DNA from: Candidatus Aminicenantota bacterium
Lineage (GTDB): Bacteria; Acidobacteriota; Aminicenantia; Aminicenantales; JAFGAV01
Length of the DNA stretch: 34,467 nt
Assembly: GCA_016933515.1 (NCBI GenBank)
Contig: JAFGAV010000060.1
Location: 1 to 34,467, forward strand
Direction of reading: 5' to 3'
Each line of letters opens with the position of its first letter. Within the stretch, counting starts at the first letter, position 1. The translations under genes were made by a program, and so were the position numbers. The notes beneath the pieces were generated by a model, which did no database searches, was not told the DNA's origin, and saw only the letters and a program-made list of their open reading frames with translations. Below, piece by piece: positions 8,827 through 18,054 of the stretch.

Positions 8827-11800
8827 TTGACGATTTTGACCACCCGTTCGGGACTCCGTCCGAACACTTCCGGCGCGTACATCTGTTCCGCCTGCGCGCC
8901 CGGGCTGAGATATTCGCCGGTGTTCAGAGCCCGGACGAGGTAGCGATAGGAATGGATCCCCGGGGGCAGGGAATCGGCGAAAAGGAGGACGCGGTCGTCG
9001 TGCATTTCCACGCGGTTGAATTTTTCGAACCACCAGGGCCGGTCGTCCTCTTCAAGTTCCTCCATACGGAGCCGGTCTTCCTCGCTTTCCGTCCGGAGCG
9101 AGATGTTGACGGCCTCGAATCCCGCGGGCAACGGGTCATGGACGACGACGAAGGGGCTTTCCTGAGTGACGACGATCTCGAGCGTGACGACGGCCATCAT
9201 CCCGGCCTTCACGTCGGTCAGCGGCTTGCCGTCCAGTGTTGAGAACGTCTTGAGGACGGCCAAGCCCTCGTCGCGGGCGGGCTGGGTAGTCAGGGGCGCA
9301 TACGTCATCCGGGCGCCGTAATAGACGAGTCCAGCGCCCGACTTGTCCACTTTCAAGGGCAATTCCCGTCCGGTCTTGAAACCGGTGAGGGGCGTTTTGG
9401 CCGTCGCCGGCCGGGCCCTCCAGCCGCGGAAGGTTTCTTCCAGGAGAGTTTTTCGCGCCAGGGAGATCTTGACCTTGAAGTCGGGCCTGACCGATTCCTG
9501 CCGGCGGAAGTATTCGTTCAAGGCGTAAAAGACAAAGAAGTTTTCCTGGGTCGAACTCCAGCGGCCGGATGCTCTCTTGTCCAGGATCCAGCGGACGATG
9601 TCGGGCAGCAGGGGGTGCTGGGATTCGATTTCCAGAAGCGCCTGGAGGATGAACGCCGTGGTTCTGAGGTTGGAGTGGTAAACCGCGGCCAGGGTGCGGT
9701 CCGATTCGTCTTCGAAGTGCGCCTGGGAAGGCGTGACCTTGACGGTGTTCAGCATTTCCTGAATCAACGTGGCCCGGGCGGCCAGGGAGCCTTTTCCGTG
9801 GTGCAGGGCCTTGAGAAGCATGGCTCGGGCGAAGAGGGGCAGCGACTGTCTTTCGTTGAAGAGGTTTTCGGCGTAGGCGGGGAGAGGAGTCCCGAACAGG
9901 GCCAGGTCATAAAGGGCGAAGGCCGCAGTCGTTTTCCAGGCGGCCGGTGTGTAATGATGCTTTTTGGCCGCGTCTTTGTCCTTCAGGATGTGCTCCAGGT
10001 GCTGGACCGCGCGGTTGAGGACGGAGACGTTGATCTCATGGCCGGCGGATCGGGCATTGATCATGGCGAACACGGCGTAGGCCGTCAGGAAGGGCGAACT
10101 GCGACGGGATTCCGGCCAAAGCTTGAACCCTCCGTCGGCGGCCTGATAGTCGCTTAGGGCGCCCAGGTGGGATTGGATATGGCTTTTGATTTCGGCAGGA
10201 TTGAGCTTGCTGAGCTCGAATTCCTCGATCACGCCTGGAGCCACGAGATAGGGCAGTATCGAGGACAGCCTCTGTTCCAGGCACAGGTAGGGATAGTCGG
10301 TCAGGTAATCCACGCAGCCCTTGAGTCCGGCCATAGCCGAAGAGGACGCCAGGACTTCGAACGTGCTCTCCTCCAGGAAGGCGCCGTCGGGAACGACGAC
10401 CTTTTCTTCGGCCGAAGCCTCGGTCTGACTGAAGACGGCGACGGTTTCCTTGGGCCGGGAAAGGAGGACCGGCAGCTTGAGCTCCAGTCCGTCGCTTTCG
10501 CCGTTCATGCGGGCGCGAAAGGCGAACGTCGCCGAGCCCAGGGTGTCGGCCTCGAGCGCGAACAGGACTTCCTGGCTGCGCCCGGCGGGAATGGAGAGCC
10601 GTCGGGTGGGATTTTTATCGCGGAGGAGAATTCCTTTGGATTCGAGATTCAGGGTGACGTCCCCGGTTTTTTCCGTGAAATTGTGCACGACGACGCCGGC
10701 TTCGAATTTGTCGCCCAGGCGGGCGAAGCGCGGCAGGCTGGAAAGGATCTGCAGGGGCTTGGACACGCGGAACGAGGTTTCTCCGTTGCCGAACAGGGAG
10801 TTCCGAGTGAACGCCACGGCCATGACGCGGAAGGACGTCAGGTTGTCGGGCAGGTCGAACGTGACCGATGCCGAGCCCTGTTCGTCCGTCACCAGGGAGG
10901 GATTCCAGTAGGCGGTGGTCCGAAAATCCCCCCTGAGCTCGACCTCGGAGAGAGGGATTCCTCCGACTCCCCCCTCATCGCCGCCTCCGCCGGTGTCCTC
11001 GCCTTTTTCCCCGAATTCGCGCTGGCCGACGATGTACTGGCGCAATTCCGCGGTCTGAACGGCCAGCGGCTTCTGGCTGTAAAAACGGGTGAAGGGGTCG
11101 GGCGTCCGGTAGCCGATCAGGTTGAGGACGCCGATATCGACGACGGCCAGGGACAGGGCGGCCCGGACGCCCCGATTCCCGGAATCCCGGACTCGGAGAC
11201 GGACCGTGATCTTGTCCCGCGGCTTGTACTGCGGCTTCTCGACGGCGACATCGACGCGAAGGCGTTTCTCGGACGGATTCACGCCGAGCTTGACGTAGCC
11301 GATTTTGAAGGATGGTTTGCCGATGTCCTCGTTGCCGCCGGGACGGGACGCCTCGTCTCGTCCCTGAACGAGGAGCACGGAAACGAAAACGTTCGGCAGA
11401 TAATCGGATGTGATGGGAATCGATATTCGTCCCAGGCTGCCCTTGATGTCGACGACCTTGTGCTCCAGGATCGACTCGCGTTCCACGGTCACGAGGGCTT
11501 TAGCCGATTCGTAGGGGGACTTGACGAGGATTTCCGCTGTGTCCCCCGGGGCATAGTTCTCGGCGTCGGCGACGAGTTCGATGATGTCGCGGTCGGAACG
11601 CTCCCAGGGAACGTAATCCGGCCCGGTGACATAGAGGTACGTCGAGGACGTGACCGCGTTCCCGCGTTTGTCCTCGGCCTCGGCGGCCAGGACGTAGAAG
11701 CCCGCCTTTTCGGGGACGAAGACGGCTTCCGCGGCTTCGGCCTTGGTTTTCACCGTTTTGCGGGACGCTTCCGTGTCCACGCGCTCCGAGACCCACTCGA

Positions 11801-14501
11801 ACCGGCCTCCCACGCCGGTTTTGCGCACCGAATTCCATTCCCGGCGGATTAGGCGGAGCGTGACTTTCTGCGATGTCCGCTTGCCGTCGGGCTGGACGGC
11901 GACGACGGCGACTGTGAGCTTATCTCCGCTTTTGAGAAACGTCGTGTTCGGTTTGAAACCGATCGAAAATTCTCCGCGATGGACGACGGCTTGAATGCGG
12001 TTGGACACCGACCGCCGGCTGGGGCTTTGGACGGTGGCCTCCAGGACGGCCATGACCGAGCCCTTCTCCTTCTCGGCGACGAGCGGCGCCTGGACGCGGG
12101 TTTTCCCCTCCGCGTCGAGGACCGTGTCCGCCGATGCGATCAGCCGGCTGGAGTCCACGTCCTCCTCCGCTTCCCACCAACTGAGCCGGTTGCCGAAAAC
12201 ATAGCCCCGATGTCCGGGCGGCTCGAACTCCGTCGGATTGAGGCGGAGATGCCATTTGACCTTCTGGCCGGCCATGGCTCCGCCGAAGAGATAGCTGGCC
12301 CGCACGTCGGCCGTGAATTCCTCGCCGAAGACAAAGTGGGGCTTCCGGGCGCGAAGATGAACTTCGAATTCTGCGGGACGGTAGGCTTCGATGCGGAAAC
12401 TCTCGCTGAAAGCGAACGGTTCCCGATCCTTGCTTTCCGAAGGAAGCGAGGCCGTGATCTGGTAATAACCGAGGGCGGCCTCCGGTCGGGAGGAATAGTC
12501 GAAAGCGAAAGCGCCGAAATCGTCGAGAGGCACGTTCTTTTTAAAGACTTCGGAGCCGATCGAATCCCAGATCGAGCAGGAAACGGTTTCCGCCGCCGAG
12601 AGTTTCCACTGGCCCTTGACGCGGCGGCGAACGATCCCTTTGACGTGGACGGTCTCTCCCGCACGGTAGATTCCCCGCTCGGTGAAAAGGGCGCCTTCAT
12701 GGGATTCGGGCTCCGAGGAGTAATCGTAGTCGATTCCGAATTCGTAGGGCTCGAGTCCGGTGCCCCATTCCGACGACAGGACCGCCAGATCGCTCCCCCG
12801 GGAAGCGAACACCCATTGACGGGGCTTGTCGTACGAGCCGCGGCCCTTGAGGCCGAGCGATTTCCATCCGGGAGTCACGGCGCGCCCTTGGGCGTCCGTC
12901 TCGCCCTTCCACAACACCTGATTGGCGTCCCCGCGCAGTTCGATTTGAACCGCGGCCGCAGGAACGCCGGTGCGCAAATCGGTCACCCAAACGAGATTGT
13001 TCTCGGACGAAAATTTGGCCGACAGGCCCAGGGAGGTGACCTGCAGACAGGCCTTGAGATAGCGGTCCCATTTGTCCTCGGCGCGGGTGTTGAGCTGGAC
13101 AAAAACGATCCCCTGCTCGGCGGCGAGGAATTCTTTCAAGTCGATGGGCACCGTTTGCCGGACGTTGCGCGGCGCCTTGATGGCGATCGTCTTCTCGAAT
13201 CGGTAGAAATCGGGCCGGGGCTGGAACCGTTCGCTTGACCAGAACACCTTGTCCTGGCTCAAGACGGGAACGATGTCGCTGCGGCCGAGAAGAGCGGCCT
13301 GCAGGTCCACCGAGTCGCGGTTGACGGACCGGAAGGAATAGCGCTTGTTCCCATAGGACTCGACGAGTCCGTGGCCCGTGGTCATGCGGACTTCAGGCCT
13401 GAGGGAACCCGTGGTGAATCGGATCCGGACCTCCTCCCCCAGGGCGTTGCCGAAGACATCGCTCAGTCCTGCGGGCAGCCGAAGCGAGTAGGCCGTTTCG
13501 GGCTTGAAGGGCAGGTTGAGCCATAGAGAATCGTTGCCGTAGTCCCATTCCCGGTAGCTGCCGGGAATTTCGACTTCCGGCTCGAATCGTGCCTTGTCCG
13601 CGAATTCCTTGTAGGAAACTTCGTTGCTGAATTGAACGCGCAGGGATTCTCTGGGGTTCAGATTCTCGGACGGCGAGACGCCGAGAACGGCGAAGGTTTT
13701 GAAGGTTTCGAAGGAAAAATTCGCCTCATCCGCCGTTCCGAGCGCTCCTTCCTCTCCCCGAAGACCTTTCCGGACCTTGACGACGTAAGCATGGTCCGGC
13801 TGGAAGCGTTCGCGCGGCGTGAGAACGAGAACGCGTCCGGGATCGTCCTTCAGCCCCATGTCTTCGAGAATTTCAGCCGAGGGACGCTCGAGGGAAACAT
13901 CGATTTCCCGGACCGTTTCGTTCGGGGCGACCTCGGTCAGGGAAATGAAGGAATCGGCCTGAGCCCTGTCCACGGCCTGGTTGAAGATCAGGAGGATTTT
14001 TTCTTCCAGGCGCACCCCCGTCTGTCCGGAGCGCGGAAAATGCCGGACCAGAGAGGGGCGGACGGTTTCGAAACTCCAGGAAACGTCCTTCTTAAGGGCG
14101 TAGCCGTTCAGGGAGACCGTCCCGGACGGGATCGTGACCCGGATTTCAGAGCCGTAAGGAAACCTCCTTTCGGGGGTGAACGTCAGGGCGCGCGTTCCTT
14201 TCCAACGGAATGTGCCGGCCGCCGCAGGTTCCAGGCGGAGGAACGAAGACCCCTTTCCCTCGGGAACGGCCTCCAAGGGGACCATCGGCTGATCGAAGAT
14301 GACGACCACGGTTTCGGCCTCATGGGGCGCCGCCGTGGGACCGGAGGGGCTTTGATGAACGATTTGCAGATCGCCCACGATTTTGGCCGAAGCGGCGAAG
14401 GGCGACCCCGGCCCGCTCTTTTTCTTGCAGCCCATAGGCAAGGCGACGAGCGCTAAGATCAGTCCGAAAAGGAGGAAATTCCGCGGCGGCCGGAAGATCA
14501 T
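8823..14501 (-). CDS. Bacterial alpha-2-macroglobulin lipoprotein with thioester motif (YfhM-type)
   Basis: 1892 aa; lipobox LVALPMGC; repeated MG-like beta domains; thioester YPYLCLEQ encoded at 10272-10283; adjacent to pbpC as in E. coli yfhM-pbpC. Confidence 0.93.
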   Translation of the reverse strand: MIFRPPRNFLLFGLILALVALPMGCKKKSGPGSPFAASAKIVGDLQIVHQSPSGPTAAPHEAETVVVIFDQPMVPLEAVPEGKGSSFLRLEPAAAGTFRWKGTRALTFTPERRFPYGSEIRVTIPSGTVSLNGYALKKDVSWSFETVRPSLVRHFPRSGQTGVRLEEKILLIFNQAVDRAQADSFISLTEVAPNETVREIDVSLERPSAEILEDMGLKDDPGRVLVLTPRERFQPDHAYVVKVRKGLRGEEGALGTADEANFSFETFKTFAVLGVSPSENLNPRESLRVQFSNEVSYKEFADKARFEPEVEIPGSYREWDYGNDSLWLNLPFKPETAYSLRLPAGLSDVFGNALGEEVRIRFTTGSLRPEVRMTTGHGLVESYGNKRYSFRSVNRDSVDLQAALLGRSDIVPVLSQDKVFWSSERFQPRPDFYRFEKTIAIKAPRNVRQTVPIDLKEFLAAEQGIVFVQLNTRAEDKWDRYLKACLQVTSLGLSAKFSSENNLVWVTDLRTGVPAAAVQIELRGDANQVLWKGETDAQGRAVTPGWKSLGLKGRGSYDKPRQWVFASRGSDLAVLSSEWGTGLEPYEFGIDYDYSSEPESHEGALFTERGIYRAGETVHVKGIVRRRVKGQWKLSAAETVSCSIWDSIGSEVFKKNVPLDDFGAFAFDYSSRPEAALGYYQITASLPSESKDREPFAFSESFRIEAYRPAEFEVHLRARKPHFVFGEEFTADVRASYLFGGAMAGQKVKWHLRLNPTEFEPPGHRGYVFGNRLSWWEAEEDVDSSRLIASADTVLDAEGKTRVQAPLVAEKEKGSVMAVLEATVQSPSRRSVSNRIQAVVHRGEFSIGFKPNTTFLKSGDKLTVAVVAVQPDGKRTSQKVTLRLIRREWNSVRKTGVGGRFEWVSERVDTEASRKTVKTKAEAAEAVFVPEKAGFYVLAAEAEDKRGNAVTSSTYLYVTGPDYVPWERSDRDIIELVADAENYAPGDTAEILVKSPYESAKALVTVERESILEHKVVDIKGSLGRISIPITSDYLPNVFVSVLLVQGRDEASRPGGNEDIGKPSFKIGYVKLGVNPSEKRLRVDVAVEKPQYKPRDKITVRLRVRDSGNRGVRAALSLAVVDIGVLNLIGYRTPDPFTRFYSQKPLAVQTAELRQYIVGQREFGEKGEDTGGGGDEGGVGGIPLSEVELRGDFRTTAYWNPSLVTDEQGSASVTFDLPDNLTSFRVMAVAFTRNSLFGNGETSFRVSKPLQILSSLPRFARLGDKFEAGVVVHNFTEKTGDVTLNLESKGILLRDKNPTRRLSIPAGRSQEVLFALEADTLGSATFAFRARMNGESDGLELKLPVLLSRPKETVAVFSQTEASAEEKVVVPDGAFLEESTFEVLASSSAMAGLKGCVDYLTDYPYLCLEQRLSSILPYLVAPGVIEEFELSKLNPAEIKSHIQSHLGALSDYQAADGGFKLWPESRRSSPFLTAYAVFAMINARSAGHEINVSVLNRAVQHLEHILKDKDAAKKHHYTPAAWKTTAAFALYDLALFGTPLPAYAENLFNERQSLPLFARAMLLKALHHGKGSLAARATLIQEMLNTVKVTPSQAHFEDESDRTLAAVYHSNLRTTAFILQALLEIESQHPLLPDIVRWILDKRASGRWSSTQENFFVFYALNEYFRRQESVRPDFKVKISLARKTLLEETFRGWRARPATAKTPLTGFKTGRELPLKVDKSGAGLVYYGARMTYAPLTTQPARDEGLAVLKTFSTLDGKPLTDVKAGMMAVVTLEIVVTQESPFVVVHDPLPAGFEAVNISLRTESEEDRLRMEELEEDDRPWWFEKFNRVEMHDDRVLLFADSLPPGIHSYRYLVRALNTGEYLSPGAQAEQMYAPEVFGRSPERVVKIVK

Positions 14502-14568
14502 GGGGGATCTCCTTTCAATTTTGGGAATCGAAACTCCGTGTCGTGGCGTCCCGTCGCCGGACCGACCT

Positions 14569-16023
14569 TCAGCTCATAGAGCGAAGCGACTCGGTAAGAA
14601 ACGTCCAGAAGTCCTCGACGGTTTTGACGGATACCCGCTCCTCGGGCGAGTGAGGATGCTGGATGGTCGGGCCGAAGGAAATCATGTCCATGCCCGGGAA
14701 TTTTTCCCCGATCAGTCCGCACTCCAGACCGGCGTGGATGGCGACGACGGATGCCGGCTTGCCGAAAACCCGTTGATGGGTGGCTTGCAAAGATTTAAGA
14801 AGCGAGGAATTCATGTTGGGCATCCATCCCGGATACCCCTCCGGCTGACGAGCCGCGGCGCCCGCCATTCGGGCTGTGTGCCGGATGGTCAGGCGGACGG
14901 CGCGCAGGGCCGAGTCGATCGAACTGCGGCTGCTGCACATGATCTGCGCCCGGACGGGTTTCAGCCTGACGATGGCCAGGTTGTTCGACGTTTCGACAAG
15001 ACCGGCGATCTCGGGGTGCATGGCCAGGACGCCGTGGGGCAGAGCCAGGAGCAGGCCGAGAAGGGCATTTTGGGAGGCGGAGGAAAGCGGATCCCGACCC
15101 CGTGATTTCATTTTGGAGAAGGACCAGCCGGCGTCCTTTTCCACGACTTGGTATTCGACTTTGATTTTGCCGAACGCCTCCATGAGGAAGGCCTGCGCCT
15201 CGGCGACACGATTTCCGGGGATCAGGATTTCCGCCCAGGCTTCCCGGGGAATGGCATTGTGCTTGTTTCCGCCCTCGAAATCCGCCAGGCGGAAGGGGGT
15301 CTGCTCCTCGAGCTCGGCGAGAAGCCGGGCCAGGAGCTTCACGGCGTTTCCGCGGCCGAGGTGGATGTCGATCCCGGAATGGCCTCCCCGGAAGCCGAAA
15401 ATCTTCAGGAGGAAGCGTTCCTGTTTTCCGGCCTTCCGGCGGCGCAGGGGAAGGGTGATCTCCGAATCCGCCCCTCCGGCGCAGCCGATCGTGAACGTGC
15501 CCATCTCTTCGCTGTCCAGATTCATCAGCTTGGTTCCTTTGAGGAATCCGGGCTGGATTTTTCTGGCGCCCGTCAATCCCGTTTCCTCGTCCACGGTGAA
15601 AAGAAATTCCAGCGGGCCGTGAGAGAGCGAGTTGTCCTCCATGACGGCCAGGGCGGCGGCCAGACCGATGCCGTTGTCGGAACCCAGCGTCGTGCCCCGG
15701 GCCTGAATCCAGTCGCCCTTCCTCTCGGCGACAATGGGATCGCGGCTGAAATTGTGTTGGACATCGGAATTCTTTTCGCAGACCATGTCCAGATGGCCTT
15801 GGAGAATGACCGTTTCCGCCTTTTCCTTCCTCGGAGAACCGGGTTTCGAGACCACGATGTTGCCCGCATCGTCCCGTTTCCAGGCGAGGCCGAGGCCTTT
15901 GGCCTTACCGATGACGTAATCCCCCAGGGGTTTCTCCCGGCCGGAACAATGGGGGATTTCGAGAATGCGGCTGAAATGCTTCCAAAGGGTTTCGGGCTTC
16001 AGCCCGGCGAATGCTCCTGACAT
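14569..16023 (-). CDS. pepD: Aminoacyl-histidine dipeptidase (M20C, PepD)
   Basis: VILQGHLDMVCEKN, GTTLGSDNGIGLAAALAVMED, FTVDEETGLTGA, LMNLDSEE; SD AGGAGGTCCGCC before ATG 16023. Confidence 0.9.
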   Translation of the reverse strand: MSGAFAGLKPETLWKHFSRILEIPHCSGREKPLGDYVIGKAKGLGLAWKRDDAGNIVVSKPGSPRKEKAETVILQGHLDMVCEKNSDVQHNFSRDPIVAERKGDWIQARGTTLGSDNGIGLAAALAVMEDNSLSHGPLEFLFTVDEETGLTGARKIQPGFLKGTKLMNLDSEEMGTFTIGCAGGADSEITLPLRRRKAGKQERFLLKIFGFRGGHSGIDIHLGRGNAVKLLARLLAELEEQTPFRLADFEGGNKHNAIPREAWAEILIPGNRVAEAQAFLMEAFGKIKVEYQVVEKDAGWSFSKMKSRGRDPLSSASQNALLGLLLALPHGVLAMHPEIAGLVETSNNLAIVRLKPVRAQIMCSSRSSIDSALRAVRLTIRHTARMAGAAARQPEGYPGWMPNMNSSLLKSLQATHQRVFGKPASVVAIHAGLECGLIGEKFPGMDMISFGPTIQHPHSPEERVSVKTVEDFWTFLTESLRSMS

Positions 16024-16375
16024 GGCGGACCTCCTGTGGAATTGTCGTTTTCGAATTTCACTATGACATAAAAAATCGCGCCGTTCAAGATAAGCCCGAT
16101 CGGGGGCAGGTTTTTGGGTTTTCAAAGAAATCGGCCGGGAATAAGAAGCGTCCCGGGAAGCCGCGGAACGTGCTGTCCGTCCTGTGTTCTCGGGCATTGC
16201 CGGCCCGGCGGAGGCGTTTTTACGCGGTTGCGGGGATTCTTATGGCTCGCCCGCGAGCGCGCTCTGCTCCGTTCTGCTTTTCGGGCTCATCCCGATGAGG
16301 TGCCGGATCGGGTGGGGATTGACACTCGGTCCTTCGAGGATGTGGAAGGCGCTCAAGAAGGAGAAGAGGGAGAGA

Positions 16376-18052
16376 TCAGCTGCGGCGGAGCCCCTTGTCC
16401 ATGACCCTGCGGAGGTCGGCGCCAAGCTTGACAGCCCTGTTTTTCAGCGCCTTGGCTTTCCGGCCGATCCGGGACCGGGCGTCCTCGTTTTTCAGTGACG
16501 GGAGATTGATGCGGACGTTGTAGTAGGCGCCTTCGGCGGCGGCAAGGGCCGTCAAGCCGGCAACACCGGCGTCGCTCAAGGAATTTTTATTTCCGATCCG
16601 GGCGATTTTTTTCGCCAGTTTCAAAAGGTCGATGCTTTTCTCCAAGACGCCCAGGGGGACGAGTGTGGCTTCCAGAAACGCCTCCTCCACGGCACGGTCG
16701 CGCTCGGAGGACTGGGCCTCGGTCTTTTTGGGCAGCCGGAAGGCGTCCATGACGCGATTGAACGCTCGGGTGTCGCGGTCGACGTCATCGAGGAGAGAAT
16801 CCTTGAGAGCCTGGGCATCGACGGCCAGACGTTTGACCTCGCGCTGTGCGCTTTCGTAGCCCTTCTTGCCCACGGTCAGGTGGGCGACCATGGAGCTCAG
16901 CGACGCCGACAACGCGCCGCACAGCGCGGAAACGCTCCCTCCGCCGGGCGCGGGAGATTCCATGGACAGTTCGTCCGTGAAACGGCGAAGATCCATTTTC
17001 AGCAGAGAGCTTTCGTCCCCTCCGAGCTGGTATTCGATGATTTTTTTCTTTGGGTCGAAAGGGGCGACGTCGTTCAATCCCAGAGACAGGACGGCGGTGC
17101 GGATCAGCTCCTCTTCGGGGACGCCGGGGCTGCGACCCTGTTTCTCCAGGTAGTGTCGTCCCGCCATGATCAGCGCCTCCTTGGGGATGAGGCCCACCAA
17201 TTCGCTTCCTGTCACCCTCAGGCCGAGCTTGGACGCCAGGCGCACGGCTTCGTCAAAAACCAGATGGGGCGGGCTGACTTTGTAATTCGTGAAGTTGATG
17301 GAGATCTGGGCCTGGCCGTAGTCGTCGATGTACCAGCCCACGGCCTTGACGCAAGGAAAGAGCCCGGGAACGCGCTGCGGCTGGCCCCGCTCATCGAGGA
17401 CTGTGTTGCCCCGTGCGTCCTTTTTCACCCGTCCCGTTTCCCTGAGGCTGAAGGCGATTTCGTTGGCCAGTTTTCGGTCCCGCGTGTTGAGGTTGATGTT
17501 GTAGGCGATCAAAAATTCCCTGGCGCCGATGATCGTCGCTCCCGCCCGGGGATGGAATTCCGCCGGTCCGAAATCCGGCGCCCAAGTCGGATCTTTGAGC
17601 TTTGCGGCCAAGCCCTCGTATTCCCCGGCGCGAATGACCGCCAGATTCCTGCGCTCCGGAACGCGGGCCGCCTCCTCATAGGCGTACACGGGAATGGAGA
17701 GCTCCTGTCCCACTCGCCGGCCCAGGTCATGGGCCAGACGGACGCAATCCTCCATGGTCGTCCCGGAGAGGGGAACGAAAGGACAGACATCCGTGGCGCC
17801 GATGCGGCTGTGCGCTCCCTTGTGCTGGCGCATGTCGATGACGTCCGCCGCCCGGCGGATGGCGCGGAAGGCCGCTTCGGCCGCGGCCTCGGGCGGCCCG
17901 ACAAACGTCACCACCGTGCGGTTGGTCGTCTCGCCGGGGTCGACATCCAGAAGCTTGACTCCCTCGACTCCCTGAATCTCCCGGGTGATGGCTTCGATCT
18001 TGGACCGGTCGCGCCCCTCGCTGAAGTTGGGGACGCATTCCACAAGCTTCAT
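16376..18052 (-). CDS. ftcD: Fused glutamate formimidoyltransferase / formimidoyl-THF cyclodeaminase (FTCD)
   Basis: MKLVECVPNFSEGRD, RIGATDVCPFVPLSG (transferase) and ESPAPGGGSVSALCGALSASLSSMVA (cyclodeaminase) in one ORF; SD GGAG 8 nt before ATG 18052. Confidence 0.93.
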   Translation of the reverse strand: MKLVECVPNFSEGRDRSKIEAITREIQGVEGVKLLDVDPGETTNRTVVTFVGPPEAAAEAAFRAIRRAADVIDMRQHKGAHSRIGATDVCPFVPLSGTTMEDCVRLAHDLGRRVGQELSIPVYAYEEAARVPERRNLAVIRAGEYEGLAAKLKDPTWAPDFGPAEFHPRAGATIIGAREFLIAYNINLNTRDRKLANEIAFSLRETGRVKKDARGNTVLDERGQPQRVPGLFPCVKAVGWYIDDYGQAQISINFTNYKVSPPHLVFDEAVRLASKLGLRVTGSELVGLIPKEALIMAGRHYLEKQGRSPGVPEEELIRTAVLSLGLNDVAPFDPKKKIIEYQLGGDESSLLKMDLRRFTDELSMESPAPGGGSVSALCGALSASLSSMVAHLTVGKKGYESAQREVKRLAVDAQALKDSLLDDVDRDTRAFNRVMDAFRLPKKTEAQSSERDRAVEEAFLEATLVPLGVLEKSIDLLKLAKKIARIGNKNSLSDAGVAGLTALAAAEGAYYNVRINLPSLKNEDARSRIGRKAKALKNRAVKLGADLRRVMDKGLRRS

Positions 18053-18054
18053 CT

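Noticed and set aside
10167-13238. Long plus-strand ORFs (561 aa at 10167-11852, 419 aa at 11979-13238)
   Set aside because: Antisense to the well-supported alpha-2-macroglobulin; codon-phase artefacts.
16240-16425. 61-aa minus ORF in the pepD-ftcD gap
   Set aside because: Overlaps the ftcD 3' end, no domain or SD support.
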